From assembly GCF_014635325.1 (NCBI RefSeq), contig NZ_BMCT01000002.1:682001-746000 (forward strand): a stretch of DNA of 64,000 nucleotides, read 5' to 3'. The DNA is from Azorhizobium oxalatiphilum (GTDB lineage: Bacteria; Pseudomonadota; Alphaproteobacteria; Rhizobiales; Xanthobacteraceae). Every line of letters starts with the position of its first letter. The stretch's first letter is position 1. The notes under the pieces were generated by a model that was not told where the DNA came from, made no database searches, and was given only the letters and a program-made list of their open reading frames with translations. Position numbers and translations under genes: made by a program. Below are positions 1 through 9,787 of the stretch, piece by piece.

Positions 1-622
1 CCGGCGTGTGGATGTGGTCGGGCTCGAGTTCGCCGGGGCCGACGATCTCTTCCACTTCGGCCACGGTGAACTTGCCGCAGGCGGCAGCCATCGGATTGAA
101 GTTGCGAGCCGACTTCCGGTAGACGAGGTTGCCGTAGGGGTCGCCCTTCCAGGCCTTGACGATCGCCAGATCGGCGACGAGGCCCGTCTCCAGCAGATAT
201 TCCTCGCCGTTGAAGGTCTTGGTTTCCTTGCCTTCGGCGATCAGCGTGCCGACACCGGTCTTGGTATAGAAGCCCGGAATGCCGGCGCCGCCCGCGCGCA
301 TGCGCTCGGCAAGCGTGCCCTGCGGGCAGAATTCAATCTCAAGCTCCTTCGCCAGATACTGGCGCTCGAACTCCTTGTTCTCACCCACGTAGGACGAGAT
401 CATCTTGCTGATCTGGCGCGTGCGCAGCAGACGCCCGAGGCCGAAATCATCCACGCCCGCATTGTTCGAGATTGCGGTGATGTTTTTCGTGCCGCTGGCA
501 ACCAGCGCTTCGATCAGCGTCTCGGGTATGCCGCACAAGCCGAAGCCGCCGGAGGCGACCATCATTCCGTCGAATGTCTTGCCCGCCAGCGCCTCCTCGG
601 CGCTGTCACAGATTTTCTGCAC
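1..622 (-). CDS. 3-oxoacid CoA-transferase subunit A (partial, 3' end outside window)
   Basis: The minus-strand frame encodes the N-terminal ~207 residues of a CoA-transferase alpha subunit of the ScoA/AtoD/PcaI type. These enzymes move CoA from succinyl-CoA to acetoacetate or another 3-oxoacid. Visible family features are the early glycine-rich stretch [11 protein letters not shown], the block [12 protein letters not shown], and the conserved [19 protein letters not shown] region that follows. The start is a GTG at 620-622, chosen because AGGGAGGA lies 6 nt upstream. The gene runs off the left edge and only about 25 residues should be missing. The beta subunit would be expected just outside the window. 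The substrate cannot be assigned from this fragment. Confidence 0.9.
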   Translation of the reverse strand, partial: MQKICDSAEEALAGKTFDGMMVASGGFGLCGIPETLIEALVASGTKNITAISNNAGVDDFGLGRLLRTRQISKMISSYVGENKEFERQYLAKELEIEFCPQGTLAERMRAGGAGIPGFYTKTGVGTLIAEGKETKTFNGEEYLLETGLVADLAIVKAWKGDPYGNLVYRKSARNFNPMAAACGKFTVAEVEEIVGPGELEPDHIHTP

Positions 623-1112
623 AATCTTCCTCCCTACATCAGGTCGAACGTCGGCAAACGCGCCTGACCCCGCCCGGCCCGCCTCGCGATGTATCCGCGA
701 ACGGCCCACGGCATGGGAACAGCCAGATATGCGGCTCGTTTTCAGCCGCGCCCTGCCCGTCCCCCTCAGACTCATCGCCACCGGCGGCGTGCGCAACCCC
801 GGCAGGTCCCATTTGCCGATGACTCCCGCTGCGCACATGCCGCCGCAGGAGAATGGCACGAAATCGACGGGGGACAATAGGAGCCAGCACAACCGCAAGG
901 CGTGACGGCACCTCAATCCTGTCAGGGAGCAGCCTCAAATCAGCGCGGATGCCGTCATCTTGCCCGGCTTCGCCGTGACCTGGGAAGGAGCGCCGCAGTG
1001 CGCTCAATAAGAAAACTCTACCAATTTACCACGACCTGAATATCTCTACCCCGGCCGACATTCGGCATGACGAGAGACGCGCACACTGGCGCGCCTCTCG
1101 CGGGTCGCGCCC
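623..1112. other. Intergenic region without supported gene
   Basis: About 490 bases separate the CoA-transferase start from the end of the amino-acid ABC operon. Short open frames exist on both strands, but they are rich in Arg, Pro and Gly, as expected from chance frames in GC-rich DNA, and match no family I recognise. The region should hold the CoA-transferase promoter and an imperfect hairpin at 1071-1100. I see nothing else. Confidence 0.5.
1071..1100 (-). terminator. Hairpin downstream of amino-acid ABC operon
   Basis: Arms at 1071-1082 and 1089-1100 pair over 12 bases with one mismatch around a 6-nt loop. The hairpin lies 12 bases beyond the stop codon of the binding-protein gene, the last gene of the minus-strand operon. 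No clear T-run follows, so termination is inferred from position. Confidence 0.4.
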
Positions 1113-1916
1113 TCAGTTGGTGGCGCGGTCGGCCAGATCCTTCGGCAGCTCGCGGCCGTGGAACTTGGCGAACATGGTCGGCAGCGCGCCATTGGCCATA
1201 TTCTTGCGGATCCAGTCGTCGAGCCACGCCTTCAGCTTGGGCTCGCCCTGCGGCAGCGCGATGCCCAGATTCAGCTCGCGCATGACGAACTTGGTCTTCA
1301 GCTGCCGGTCCGGACGCTTCTCATTCATCATGGCGATCAGCGGCGGCTGGGTGGAGACGATGTCCACCTGCCCGGACACGGCCGCCGAGATGAGGGTCGC
1401 GTCATCCTCGAACCGCACGATCTCGGCGCCCTTGGCATTGGCGGTCACGAGCTGGTCGTTGACGGTGGCGCGGGTCAGGCCGATGCGCTTGCCGGTCAGG
1501 TCCGCATAATCCTTGATGGCGGTGCCATCCGGGGCAGCGACGATGATGTCGAGCGTGGCGTAGGGGATGGAGAAGTCCACCACCTTCTTGCGCTCCGGCG
1601 TGATGCCGAGGCTGGCGACGAGGATGTCCGCCTTGCCGGTCTGGATGGTCGGCACGCGGGCGGCGGTGGTGATCTCCACCCACTCCACCTCGACGCCGAG
1701 ATCTTTCGCCAGCATGCGGGCGGTTTCCACATCCGAGCCGGTGGGCTTCAGGTCCGCGCCGGCAAAGGAAAAGAGCGGCGTGCCGAGCACCACGGCGACG
1801 CGGATCTTCTTGGCCTTCAGGATATCATCGAGCTGATCCGCCTTGGCGGCGGGAACGGACGCGAGCGCGAGGCTCGCGGCGGCAAGGGCAATGGCGCCGA
1901 ATTTGAAAAGTCGCAT
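1113..1916 (-). CDS. Amino-acid ABC transporter substrate-binding protein (family 3)
   Basis: A 267-residue periplasmic solute-binding protein of the polar amino-acid type (SBP_bac_3, HisJ/GlnH-like). A cleavable signal peptide covers about residues 1-26, with cleavage after AKA. The family pattern follows: an early IRVAV strand, DVETARMLAKDLG, the conserved GKADILVASLGITPERKKVVDFS region and a LTGKRIGLT hinge. It would bind the ligand and deliver it to the membrane complex. It is the last gene of the GntR-permease-permease-ATPase-SBP operon, 162 bases after the ATPase gene; the gap holds an intergenic repeat. The ligand is not deducible; a polar amino acid or analogue is likely. Confidence 0.88.
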   Translation of the reverse strand: MRLFKFGAIALAAASLALASVPAAKADQLDDILKAKKIRVAVVLGTPLFSFAGADLKPTGSDVETARMLAKDLGVEVEWVEITTAARVPTIQTGKADILVASLGITPERKKVVDFSIPYATLDIIVAAPDGTAIKDYADLTGKRIGLTRATVNDQLVTANAKGAEIVRFEDDATLISAAVSGQVDIVSTQPPLIAMMNEKRPDRQLKTKFVMRELNLGIALPQGEPKLKAWLDDWIRKNMANGALPTMFAKFHGRELPKDLADRATN

Positions 1917-2020
1917 GGGTTTCTCCTCCTCGTGTGCACTCAGGCCCCGATCTGCGCCGGGGTTTTGGTAAACGCGGCTTACGCACGCCCGCCAAAAGGC
2001 GCGGGCGTCAGAAAACTTCA

Positions 2021-2084
2021 GAGCCGGATCGGTTCGACTTTTTACTTTGACTGTGAAGCAATCGAAGTCGGACGTGCTCTAGAG
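2021..2084 (-). repeat. Dispersed intergenic repeat, copy 1
   Basis: Read on the minus strand this segment begins with CTCTAGAG and ends with GAACCGATCCGGCTC. The copy at 30292-30347 has the same two ends (CTCTAGAG and GAACGGATCCGGCTC), with a diverged middle that can fold back. The TAG inside CTCTAGAG is the stop codon of the upstream ATPase gene, so the repeat abuts and ends that reading frame. Confidence 0.5.
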
Positions 2085-2807
2085 ATCATGGGCCATGAAT
2101 GCCCTCAGCTCGGGCGTCTGCGGGTTGGCGAGCATGCTGCCGTCGCCCACCTCCCACACCCGGCCCTGATGCATGTAGACGATGCGATCCGCCACCTTGC
2201 GGGCGAACCCCATCTCATGCGTCACCACCAGCATGGTCATGCCGCCCTTGGCGAGGTCTTCCATGACGCGTAGCACCTCGCCGGTAAGCTCCGGATCAAG
2301 AGCGGACGTCACCTCGTCGAACAGCATCACCTGCGGCTGCATGGCCAGCGACCGGGCAATCGCCACCCGCTGCTGCTGGCCGCCGGACAATTGCTCGGGA
2401 TAGGACTGCGCCTTCTCCGCCAGCCCGACGCGGGCGAGCGCCTGCGCCGCCAGCGCCCGCGCTTCGGCCTTGCGCAGCTTCTTCACCGTGACCGGGGCGA
2501 GCATGATGTTCTCCTCCACCGTCAGGTGGGGGAAGAGATTGTAGCTCTGGAACACGATGCCCACATCGAGGCGCAGCTTGCGCACGTCGAGCTTGGGATC
2601 ATGCACGGGGTGGCCGCAGACATTGATCTCACCGGACTGGATGGTCTCCAGCCGGTTGACGCAGCGCAGGGCCGTGGACTTGCCCGAGCCCGAACGGCCG
2701 ATCACCGCGATGGCTTCGCCGCGCTCCACGGCAAGCGAGACGCCCTTGAGCACCTCAACCTGCCCGAAGCTCTTGTGAACGTCCTTCAGCTCAATGACGG
2801 CCGACAT
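2079..2807 (-). CDS. Amino-acid ABC transporter ATP-binding protein (GlnQ/HisP type)
   Basis: A 242-residue ABC ATPase that energises the importer encoded beside it. Walker A is GRSGSGKST near residue 37, the Q-loop is in VFQSYNLFPHL, the signature is LSGGQQQRVAIARSLA, Walker B is VMLFDEVTSALDPE, and the switch histidine is in VVTHEMGFA. The FPHLTVEEN block and the length are typical of the polar amino-acid uptake subfamily. The start overlaps the end of the upstream permease gene by 17 bases, with AAGGA a few bases upstream, indicating translational coupling. The stop lies inside a dispersed repeat. Confidence 0.93.
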   Translation of the reverse strand: MSAVIELKDVHKSFGQVEVLKGVSLAVERGEAIAVIGRSGSGKSTALRCVNRLETIQSGEINVCGHPVHDPKLDVRKLRLDVGIVFQSYNLFPHLTVEENIMLAPVTVKKLRKAEARALAAQALARVGLAEKAQSYPEQLSGGQQQRVAIARSLAMQPQVMLFDEVTSALDPELTGEVLRVMEDLAKGGMTMLVVTHEMGFARKVADRIVYMHQGRVWEVGDGSMLANPQTPELRAFMAHDL

Positions 2808-3447
2808 GGAGCTTCCTTTCGAGCGTGCGGCTCCAGGCGCTCAGCGGCCAGCAGATCGCGAAGTAGAACGCGCCCGCGATGCCGAACACCAGAAACGACT
2901 GGAAGGTGGAATTGTTGATGATCTGCGCCGCACGCGTCAGCTCCACGAAGCCGACCACGGAGGCGAGCGAAGTGCTTTTCACCACCTGCACCATGAAGCC
3001 CACCGTGGGCGGGATGGCGAGGCGGAAGGCCTGCGGCAGGATCACCTTGCGCAGCGCCTCCCAGCGGGTGAGCGCAAGGCATTCGGCGGCTTCGAACTGG
3101 GTGCGCGGCACCGCCTCCACGCAGCCGCGCCAGATCTCGGCCAGAAAGGCGGCCGAATAGATCATCATGGCAACGCCCGCCGCGATGATGGGCGCCACCT
3201 GAAAGCCGAAGATGCCGAGGCCGAAATAGACCGCGAACAGGATCACCAGCAGCGGGATGCCCTGCACGATCTGCACCACCACCAGCGAGGCGATGCGCAC
3301 CGCGCGGAAGCGCGAGATGCGCAGCAGCATGACGCCGAATCCGGCGATGCCGCCGAACACGAAGGCCAGCGCGGAGAGGGCGAGCGTCCACAGGACGCCG
3401 TTCAGCATGTAGCCCACATGGGCCAGGGTGAAGGGCTGTGCCAGCAT
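2791..3447 (-). CDS. Amino-acid ABC transporter permease (HisM/GlnP type), second
   Basis: A 218-residue inner-membrane permease with about five hydrophobic segments. The cytoplasmic EAA loop reads EAAECLALTRWEALRKVILPQAFR, shown here only by its key residues EAA, G-like turn and LPQA. It pairs with the other permease of the operon to form the translocation pore. It starts 10 bases after the preceding permease and its end overlaps the ATPase start, so the genes are co-translated. The ligand is unknown. Confidence 0.88.
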   Translation of the reverse strand: MLAQPFTLAHVGYMLNGVLWTLALSALAFVFGGIAGFGVMLLRISRFRAVRIASLVVVQIVQGIPLLVILFAVYFGLGIFGFQVAPIIAAGVAMMIYSAAFLAEIWRGCVEAVPRTQFEAAECLALTRWEALRKVILPQAFRLAIPPTVGFMVQVVKSTSLASVVGFVELTRAAQIINNSTFQSFLVFGIAGAFYFAICWPLSAWSRTLERKLHVGRH

Positions 3448-3457
3448 GCGCGCCTCT

Positions 3458-4141
3458 CTAAAGGCTCGTGCCGAGGCGGCGGCGGCGCGTGAACAGCGCG
3501 AGGCCGAGCCCCCAGAAACCGGCCTTCAGGATCAGGGTGAGCAGCAGATAGATGCCGGCCACCACGATGAAGGTCTCGAACGAGCGGAAGGTGTTGGACT
3601 GGATGTTGTTGGCGATGCCCGTCAGCTCCTCGGCGGAAATCTGCGAGGTCACGGACGTGGACAGCATCATCAGGATGTATTGCCCGGTGAGCGCGGGATA
3701 GACCCGCTCCAGAGCGGGGCGCAGAATGATGTGCCAGTAGATCTGCGGCAGCGACATGCCGAGACTGTCCGCCGCCTCCAGCTGGCCGCGCGGAGTGGCG
3801 TCCATGCCGGCGCGCACTATCTCCGCCGTATAGGCGGCCACGTTGAACACCATGGCGATGACGGACGCCACCACCACCGGCAGGCGCAGGCCCGCCGAGG
3901 CGAGGCCGAAATAGATGAAGAACAGCTGGATCAGGAACGGCGTGTTGCGCACCGTCTCCACATAGGCGCCGCAGAGGCGCGACAGCAGCTTGTTCTCCGA
4001 CCGCCGGCCGATGGCCACCAGCGTTCCGACCACGAGGCCGGAAACGGTGGAGAGCACGGTCATTTCCAGCGTCAGCAGGGCGCCGTCCACGAACTGCGGC
4101 CAGTATTCGGCCAGCGCGCCGAAATCGAACTTGTACTTCAT
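3458..4141 (-). CDS. Amino-acid ABC transporter permease (HisQ/GlnP type), first
   Basis: A 227-residue membrane protein of the His/Glu/Gln/Arg permease family. Several hydrophobic helices are visible, with the conserved VETVRNTPFLIQLFF stretch near the middle. The EAA-type loop follows (EAADSLGMS ... ILRPALER). Its ATG overlaps the stop of the upstream GntR gene in an ATGA arrangement (4138-4141), strong evidence that regulator and transporter form one transcript. It partners with the downstream permease gene. Confidence 0.88.
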   Translation of the reverse strand: MKYKFDFGALAEYWPQFVDGALLTLEMTVLSTVSGLVVGTLVAIGRRSENKLLSRLCGAYVETVRNTPFLIQLFFIYFGLASAGLRLPVVVASVIAMVFNVAAYTAEIVRAGMDATPRGQLEAADSLGMSLPQIYWHIILRPALERVYPALTGQYILMMLSTSVTSQISAEELTGIANNIQSNTFRSFETFIVVAGIYLLLTLILKAGFWGLGLALFTRRRRLGTSL

Positions 4142-4932
4142 GGCCGCCCCCGCTCCGGTACGCCCTGGAGGGAAAGCCCTCCAGCCAGGTCGCCATCGAA
4201 ATAGCCGGGGTTCACATCGCGCATCTCGCCCAGTGACGCGCGCAGGCCCTCCACATGCGCCCGCATGGCGGCGGCGGCGGCCTCCGGATCATGGGCGGCG
4301 ATGGCATCCACCACCGCGCCATGCTCCACGATCACCCGCTCCATGCGGCCGGGCTGCGGCAGGGTGAGATGGCGGAAACGGTCCACCTGCGTCTTCAGCT
4401 GCTGCACCATGCGCCACAGGCCGGGATAACGCGCCGCCTCCGCCACCGCCTGATGGAAGGCCTCGTCCGCGTCATGGAAGCCGGCATGGTCCTCGGCGCC
4501 GGCCATTTCCGCCTGCCGCTCCAGAATGGCGCGCAGACCGGAAACCGCGCTGCCGCTGGCATTCTGCGCAGCGGTGCGGGCCGTCACTTCCTCCAGCGCC
4601 ATGCGGGCGACGATGGCTTCCGGCAGAGCAGCAACGGGAATGCGGGAGACGAAGGTGCCGGATTTGGGGGCGATCTCCACCAGCCCCTCGTCGGCAAGGC
4701 GCAGCAGGGCCTCGCGCACGGGGGTGCGGCTGACGCCATGGGCGGTGGCGATGTCCTTCTCGGAAATCACCGCGCCGGGCGCGCGCACCAGAGAGACGAT
4801 CTCGTCCCGCAGATGCTGATGGATGATGCTGGCCGCGGTCAGCCCGCGGCTCCCCTCGCCGCCCCAATACGGGCCGTTGCCGGGCAAGCCGGCGCGGGCC
4901 ATGGGGAGGCCAGCGGATAGCCGGCGTCGCAT
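4138..4932 (-). CDS. GntR family transcriptional regulator, FCD domain
   Basis: A 264-residue regulator. A winged-helix DNA-binding domain lies at about residues 35-105 with the GntR recognition segment HGVSRTPVREALLRLADEGLV. A helical FCD effector-binding domain follows, with DADEAFHQAVAEAA and the late H residues (EHGAVVDAI, MRAHVEGL) that usually hold a metal or ligand. The start at 4932 was preferred to an upstream one because GAGGAA lies 8 bases before it and the longer version adds no recognisable domain. As first gene of the ABC operon it probably controls it in response to the imported compound. The N-terminal ~30 residues are poorly conserved. Confidence 0.88.
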   Translation of the reverse strand: MRRRLSAGLPMARAGLPGNGPYWGGEGSRGLTAASIIHQHLRDEIVSLVRAPGAVISEKDIATAHGVSRTPVREALLRLADEGLVEIAPKSGTFVSRIPVAALPEAIVARMALEEVTARTAAQNASGSAVSGLRAILERQAEMAGAEDHAGFHDADEAFHQAVAEAARYPGLWRMVQQLKTQVDRFRHLTLPQPGRMERVIVEHGAVVDAIAAHDPEAAAAAMRAHVEGLRASLGEMRDVNPGYFDGDLAGGLSLQGVPERGRP

Positions 4933-5005
4933 GGTCGTTTCCTCGTGTGCGCCGGGACTGTCCGCCGGCCCGAAAGCCGGTCGCCGTCCCGTGTCGACAC
5001 ACAAC

Positions 5006-5020
5006 TGGTATATTAGATAT
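5006..5020. promoter_or_regulatory. Possible GntR operator / promoter of the amino-acid ABC operon
   Basis: An AT-rich stretch TGGTATATTAGATAT lies 74-88 bases upstream of the GntR start in otherwise GC-rich DNA. It has partial two-fold symmetry like FCD-regulator sites. Autoregulation is the usual pattern for this family. Assignment rests on position and base composition only. Confidence 0.25.
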
Positions 5021-5073
5021 GTAAGTCCGGCAAGCGGGGCCGACCTACACCTTTTGACGCAATGCAAACGCAA

Positions 5074-5097
5074 ACGGGCGGCCCGAAGGCCGCCCGT
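5074..5097 (-). terminator. Rho-independent terminator of chemoreceptor gene 1
   Basis: A perfect 10-bp stem (ACGGGCGGCC paired with GGCCGCCCGT) with a CGAA loop lies 29 bases beyond the chemoreceptor stop. On the minus strand it is followed by the T-rich TTTGCGTTTGC. Nearly identical terminators follow the other two chemoreceptor genes. Confidence 0.8.
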
Positions 5098-5126
5098 CCG
5101 ATGTCACGTGCGTGTTGAGTGCTTGA

Positions 5127-7211
5127 TCAGGCCGCCCGCACCGTGGCGAGGAAGCGCTGCATCTCGCTGCTCAGCGCGGTCGCCTGCGAGGACAGGTCCG
5201 TGGAGAGCGAGAGCACCTCGCCCGCCGCGGCACCGACGCTCTGCGCCGTCTGGGCCACATTGGTGATGTTGCCCGTCACCTCGCTGGTGCCGGCGGACGC
5301 CTGCGCCACGCTCCGCACGATCTCGCCGGTGGCCGAGCCTTGCTGGGCAACGGCCGCCGCGATGGCGTTGGAGTAGGTGTTCATCTGCTGGATGGTGGCA
5401 CCGATGGAGCCGATCGCCTCCACCGCCTTGTTGGTGGAGGACTGGATGGCGCCCACCTGACCCGAGATCTCGGCGGTGGCCTTTGCAGTCTGGTCCGCCA
5501 GTTCCTTCACCTCGGAGGCCACCACCGCGAAGCCCTTGCCCGCCTCGCCGGCACGCGCCGCCTCGATGGTCGCGTTCAGCGCCAGCAGGTTGGTCTGACC
5601 GGCGATGGTCGAGATCAGGCCGAGGATGTCGCTGATCTTGTGCGCCGCCTGCGAGAGTTCGCGAACGATCTCGCCCGTGGAGCGGGCTTCGTCCACGGCG
5701 GTCAGCGAGACAGCCGCCGCCTGCTCCACCTGCCGGCCGATCTCCTGCACGGAGCTGCCCAGCTCTTCAGCGGAGGACGCCACCACGGACACGTTCGCCG
5801 CCGCTTCCTCGGCAGCCGCCGCCACGGTGTTGGAACGGCCCGCCGTATCGTCCGCGCCGTTGGCGAGAACGTTGGCGGAAGCCTTGAGCTGGTCCGCGGA
5901 CGCGCCGACCGAATTAACGATGGCGCCGACGCTCTGCTCGAACATGTCGGCCAGTTCCATCATGGACGCACGCCGCTCGGCTTCAGCCTTCTCGCGGGCG
6001 GCGACGGTCTCGGCTTCCAGTGCCGCGTTTCGGATCAGGCTCTCCTTGAACACCTGCACCGAGGCGGCCATTTCGCCGATCTCGTCCTTGCGGCCGACAC
6101 CGGGGACTTCGGTGTCCAGCCGGCCGTCCGCCAGTTCGCCCACGGCGGCGGTCATGGCCACCAGCGGCTTGATCGCACGACGGGAGACGGCCACCAGCAC
6201 GCCGATCACCACCAGCACCACGGCCGCGGCGCCAACCAGCGCCCAGGTGAGGTTCGAGCTTGCCGTCGCCTGCGCCCCGTCGATGGCCGCATCGGCACTG
6301 TCGAGGGCCGCATCGCGCAGTTCGACGACGGGTCCCCACACACGGAAGGTCTTCTCGCGGAAGGCCGCGCCGTCGAGCGGGAACTCGCCGGTGACGAAGA
6401 AGGGCAGCATCTCCTTGCGGATGTCCGCCGAAAGCTGGACGTTCTCGCGATAGACCTTCTCCAGCGAAGGCAGGAAGGAGGGGGCGCCATTGGTGACGGC
6501 GCGCAGCTTCCACAGGCCGGCCCAGATCTGATCCACACGCCCCTGCATGATCAGGAAGTTGTCGCGAGCCTCGCCGACCACCGGCTTGCGGGCGGCCACG
6601 ATGTTCTGCAGCGAGCCGGACAGGCGGCCGCCGATATCGCGGAATTCAAGCACCGACACCGCCACGTTCGCCCAGGCATAGGCCTGGCCGTTGGCGCTGG
6701 CGAGCGTGCGCATCTGCGCTTCCATCGCCGCCATGGCGGACGTGTTGATGGCGCCGGCCCGCTCGGTGATCGTCGCAGTCGCGTCACCGCGCTGCCCCAC
6801 CGGGCGCGCCATGGCGCCTTCCACCAGATCCCGCAGGCTCTTGTAGGACTGCTGCAGATCGTTGGCCTTGGCCACCAGCGCATCGGCGTCGGGCAACTCG
6901 CCCCTGGCGGCATTCGCCTTGCTGATCACGTTCGCCAGCGCCTTTTCGGTGGCGGCGCGATAGTCCGTGAGGTCGCGCCGGGCGGCAGCCTGATCCACGG
7001 TCATGGTCTCGACGGCGAGCACGGTCAGGCCACGCTCGGCGTTCATCAGCGGCGGGATATCCGCAGCGGCGCGGATGAACTGCAGCCGCATGTCGGCATC
7101 ATTCACCAGTTGCAGACGGGAATACTGCATCCAGGCCATATTCAACGCCAGAGCACAGGCTATGGCGGCGATCAGCAGGATGGAAAGTGACAACAGGCGT
7201 TTGATGGTCAC
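5127..7211 (-). CDS. Methyl-accepting chemotaxis protein 1
   Basis: A 694-residue transmembrane chemoreceptor. The first membrane helix is at about residues 6-28, an all-helical periplasmic sensor domain runs to about 318, and the second helix is at about 321-343. A HAMP linker ([12 protein letters not shown]...) follows, then a long coiled-coil signalling domain with the CheA/CheW-binding tip near 524-560 ([19 protein letters not shown]). The sensor has NAERGLT followed by a downstream [10 protein letters not shown], reminiscent of NIT-type nitrate/nitrite sensor helices (inference). There is no C-terminal CheR-binding pentapeptide. The GTG start at 7211 was chosen because it gives exactly the length of the two paralogues (2085 nt each). 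It is in tandem with chemoreceptor 2. Confidence 0.93.
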   Translation of the reverse strand: MTIKRLLSLSILLIAAIACALALNMAWMQYSRLQLVNDADMRLQFIRAAADIPPLMNAERGLTVLAVETMTVDQAAARRDLTDYRAATEKALANVISKANAARGELPDADALVAKANDLQQSYKSLRDLVEGAMARPVGQRGDATATITERAGAINTSAMAAMEAQMRTLASANGQAYAWANVAVSVLEFRDIGGRLSGSLQNIVAARKPVVGEARDNFLIMQGRVDQIWAGLWKLRAVTNGAPSFLPSLEKVYRENVQLSADIRKEMLPFFVTGEFPLDGAAFREKTFRVWGPVVELRDAALDSADAAIDGAQATASSNLTWALVGAAAVVLVVIGVLVAVSRRAIKPLVAMTAAVGELADGRLDTEVPGVGRKDEIGEMAASVQVFKESLIRNAALEAETVAAREKAEAERRASMMELADMFEQSVGAIVNSVGASADQLKASANVLANGADDTAGRSNTVAAAAEEAAANVSVVASSAEELGSSVQEIGRQVEQAAAVSLTAVDEARSTGEIVRELSQAAHKISDILGLISTIAGQTNLLALNATIEAARAGEAGKGFAVVASEVKELADQTAKATAEISGQVGAIQSSTNKAVEAIGSIGATIQQMNTYSNAIAAAVAQQGSATGEIVRSVAQASAGTSEVTGNITNVAQTAQSVGAAAGEVLSLSTDLSSQATALSSEMQRFLATVRAA

Positions 7212-7576
7212 GCGCGCAATCTCCGACACGCCTCCGCGCAGAGGTACGCAGGAACGGCATCCTGTATTCATTAGTCATGAGACTTGCGTGAAGGTTGCAG
7301 CCCGAACGCTAGCGATGAAGTAGACAACCAAACGCGAAGGCGCGGCTCGCTGATGACCGAGCGAAGCCAGATACATTGCAAAGCATTGATTTCAATTACT
7401 ATTTTTCCGACACAGGCGCGCATGGCCATGGCAGGCAGATGCCACGCGTGCAGCGCAACACAACCAGCTGACAGGAACTGTTCATGTGATGTCTCCGCGC
7501 CTCGGCAGGTGACACAAAACTGTTGCAGATCAGAGAGTTGGGTACTGTCCACCGTCTACGTTGCTGCAAACGCAAA
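7212..7576. other. Upstream region of chemoreceptor gene 1
   Basis: These 365 bases lie between two chemoreceptor genes. They contain the conserved element at 7281-7299 and a leader stretch (complement of GGTACGCAGGAACGGCAT at 7242-7259) that is nearly identical in front of chemoreceptor 2. From about 7320 to 7560 base composition drops in GC and no coding frame is convincing. Confidence 0.6.
7281..7299 (-). promoter_or_regulatory. Conserved chemoreceptor upstream element, copy 1
   Basis: The plus-strand text GACTTGCGTGAAGGTTGCA lies 70 bases upstream of the chemoreceptor 1 start. Matching sequences occur at 70-71 bases before the starts of the two paralogues (9788-9806 and 20043-20061). Fixed spacing and conservation in non-coding DNA point to a shared promoter or operator. 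It does not match the sigma-54 or sigma-28 consensus that I know. Confidence 0.55.
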
Positions 7577-7600
7577 ACGGGCGGCCTTGCGGCCGCCCGT
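7577..7600 (-). terminator. Rho-independent terminator of chemoreceptor gene 2
   Basis: A perfect 10-bp stem (ACGGGCGGCC with GGCCGCCCGT) and a TTGC loop lie 32 bases after the stop of chemoreceptor 2. On the minus strand they are followed by TTTTGCGTTTGC. The stem is the same as in the terminator at 5074-5097. Confidence 0.8.
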
Positions 7601-7632
7601 TCCAGTCTGGCTGTCTTCTGCGAAAGCGCCGC

Positions 7633-9717
7633 TCAGGCTGCCCGTACCGTTACGAGGAAGCGCTGCATTTCGGAGCTGAGCGCAGACGCCTGCGCCGAAA
7701 GGTCGGTAGACAGCGAAAGCACTTCGCCCGCCGCCGAACCCACACTCTGCGCTGTCTGGGCCACACCCGTGATGTTGCCCGTCACTTCGCTGGTGCCGGC
7801 GGATGCCTGCGCCACGCTCCGCACGATCTCACTGGTGGCAGCGCCCTGTTCCGCGACCGCCGTGGCGATGGCGTTGGAATAGGTGTTCATCTGCTGGATC
7901 GTGGCGCCGATGGAGCCGATCGCCTCCACCGCCTTGTTGGTGGAGGACTGGATCGCGCCCACCTGCCCCGAGATCTCGGCCGTGGCCTTGGCGGTCTGAT
8001 CCGCCAGTTCCTTCACCTCGGAAGCCACCACCGCGAAGCCCTTGCCCGCCTCGCCGGCACGCGCCGCCTCGATGGTCGCGTTCAGCGCCAGCAGGTTGGT
8101 CTGGCCGGCGATGGTCGAGATCAGGCCGAGGATGTCGCTGATCTTGTGCGCCGCCTGCGAGAGTTCGCGCACGATCTCGCCGGTGTTGCGCGCTTCCTCC
8201 ACGGCGGTCAGCGAGACGGCAGCCGCCTGCTCGACCTGACGGCCAATCTCCTGCACGGACGAGCCCAGCTCCTCGGCGGAGGACGCCACCACGTTCACAT
8301 TCACCGCAGCCTCCTCGGCAGCGGCGGCGACCGTGCTGGAGCGGCTGGCGGTGTCGTCGGCGCCGCCGGCGAGCACATTGGCGGAAGCCTTGAGCTGGTC
8401 CGCGGACGCGCCGACCGAATTAACGATGGCGCCGACGCTCTGCTCGAACATGTCGGCCAGTTCCATCATGGACGCACGCCGCTCGGCTTCAGCCTTCTCG
8501 CGGGCGGCCACGGTCTCGGCTTCCAGGGCCGCGTTTCGGATCAGGCTCTCCTTGAACACCTGCACCGAGGCGGCCATTTCGCCGATCTCGTCAGCCCGGC
8601 CGACACCGGGGATCTCGGTCTCCAGCTTGCCGTCGGCCAGCTCGCCCACGGCGGCGGTCATGGCCACCAGAGGCTTGATCGCCCGGCGAGACACCAGCAC
8701 CAGCACCGCGATCACCACGAGCACCACGGCCACGAGGCCGACCATGGCCCAGGTCAGGCTGGACTGCGCCGACGCCTTGGCCGCGTCCAGCGCCACATCG
8801 GCGCTGTCGAGCGCCGCGTCGCGCAGATCGGCCACCGGACCCCAGATGCGGAAGGTCTTCTCGCGGAAGGCGGCGCCGTCCAGCGGGAAGTCGCCATTGG
8901 CGAAGAAGGGCTGCATTTCCTTCCGGATACCAGCGGAAAACTGCACGTTTTCGCGCGAGACCTTTTCCAGCGTGGGCACGAAATTCGGCGCCCCGTTGGT
9001 CACGGTGCGCAGCTTCCACAGGCCGGCCCAGATCTGCTCCACCTGCCCCTGCATGACCATGAACTGGTCCTGCGCCTGCGGTGTTACAGGCTTGTGAGCC
9101 GAGACGATGTTCTGCAGCGTGCCGGCAAGGCGGCCGCCCACGTCGCGGAATTCCAGCACGGACACGGCGGCGCTGGTCCAGGCGTAGGCCTGGCCATTGG
9201 CATCGGCCAGCGAGCGCATCTGCGTTTCCATGGCGTTGGTGACGGCGATGTTGATCCGCGCGCCCCGATCGGTCATGTCCGTGCCGGCCTCGCCGCGCTG
9301 GCCGACCGGCCGCGCGAGGGTCGCGTCCACGAAGTCGCGCATGCTCTTGAAGGACTGCTGCAACGCTGTTGCGCTGGCGATCATCACCTCCGCATCCGGC
9401 AACTGGCCCTTGGCCTCGTTCGCCTTGGCGACCACATTCTCCACCGCCTTCTGCGTGGCCGCGCGATAGTCCACATAATCGCGCTGCCCCTCCGCCTGGC
9501 TCTGGGTGGCGGTGTCCAGCATGACCACGGTCAGGCCGCGCTCGGCATTCATGAGCGGCGGAATGGCGGCGGCGGCACGAATGAACTGAAGGCGCACATC
9601 CGCCTCTTCCACGCGGGTGAGGCGGGCGTACTGGGTCCAGGCCATGTTCAGCGCAAGGGCGCAGGCGATGGCGGCGATGAGCAGGATGGAAATCGACAGC
9701 AGACGCTTGATCGTCAT
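7633..9717 (-). CDS. Methyl-accepting chemotaxis protein 2
   Basis: A 694-residue paralogue of chemoreceptors 1 and 3 with the same order: N-terminal membrane helix, helical periplasmic sensor to about residue 318, second membrane helix, HAMP, and methyl-accepting signalling domain with tip [19 protein letters not shown]. The ATG at 9717 has AGGGAGA 7 bases upstream. The sensor half differs from chemoreceptor 1 at many positions, while the signalling half is almost identical. A 131-base stretch (8378-8508) is identical in DNA to 5872-6002, which suggests recent duplication or gene conversion. It lies directly downstream of the cyclic amide hydrolase operon on the same strand but has its own upstream element. 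Confidence 0.93.
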   Translation of the reverse strand: MTIKRLLSISILLIAAIACALALNMAWTQYARLTRVEEADVRLQFIRAAAAIPPLMNAERGLTVVMLDTATQSQAEGQRDYVDYRAATQKAVENVVAKANEAKGQLPDAEVMIASATALQQSFKSMRDFVDATLARPVGQRGEAGTDMTDRGARINIAVTNAMETQMRSLADANGQAYAWTSAAVSVLEFRDVGGRLAGTLQNIVSAHKPVTPQAQDQFMVMQGQVEQIWAGLWKLRTVTNGAPNFVPTLEKVSRENVQFSAGIRKEMQPFFANGDFPLDGAAFREKTFRIWGPVADLRDAALDSADVALDAAKASAQSSLTWAMVGLVAVVLVVIAVLVLVSRRAIKPLVAMTAAVGELADGKLETEIPGVGRADEIGEMAASVQVFKESLIRNAALEAETVAAREKAEAERRASMMELADMFEQSVGAIVNSVGASADQLKASANVLAGGADDTASRSSTVAAAAEEAAVNVNVVASSAEELGSSVQEIGRQVEQAAAVSLTAVEEARNTGEIVRELSQAAHKISDILGLISTIAGQTNLLALNATIEAARAGEAGKGFAVVASEVKELADQTAKATAEISGQVGAIQSSTNKAVEAIGSIGATIQQMNTYSNAIATAVAEQGAATSEIVRSVAQASAGTSEVTGNITGVAQTAQSVGSAAGEVLSLSTDLSAQASALSSEMQRFLVTVRAA

Positions 9718-9787
9718 GCGCGGGGTCTCCCTGAGGGACGCCTGCGCAGAGGTACGCAGGAACGGCATCGTGCCGTTCTGCTAAATG

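Noticed and set aside
639-1007. 122-codon minus-strand frame upstream of the CoA-transferase
   Set aside because: Arg/Gly/Pro-rich composition, no ribosome-binding site and no family resemblance.
4933-5073. Longer N-terminus for the first GntR regulator, starting at 5073
   Set aside because: A ribosome-binding site and the promoter-like AT-rich segment fit the start at 4932; the extension shows no conserved sequence.
7212-7271. Longer chemoreceptor N-termini (20 extra residues in receptor 1, about 17-20 in the others)
   Set aside because: The extensions are not similar to each other, whereas the TIKRLLS start aligns in all three and gives equal lengths.
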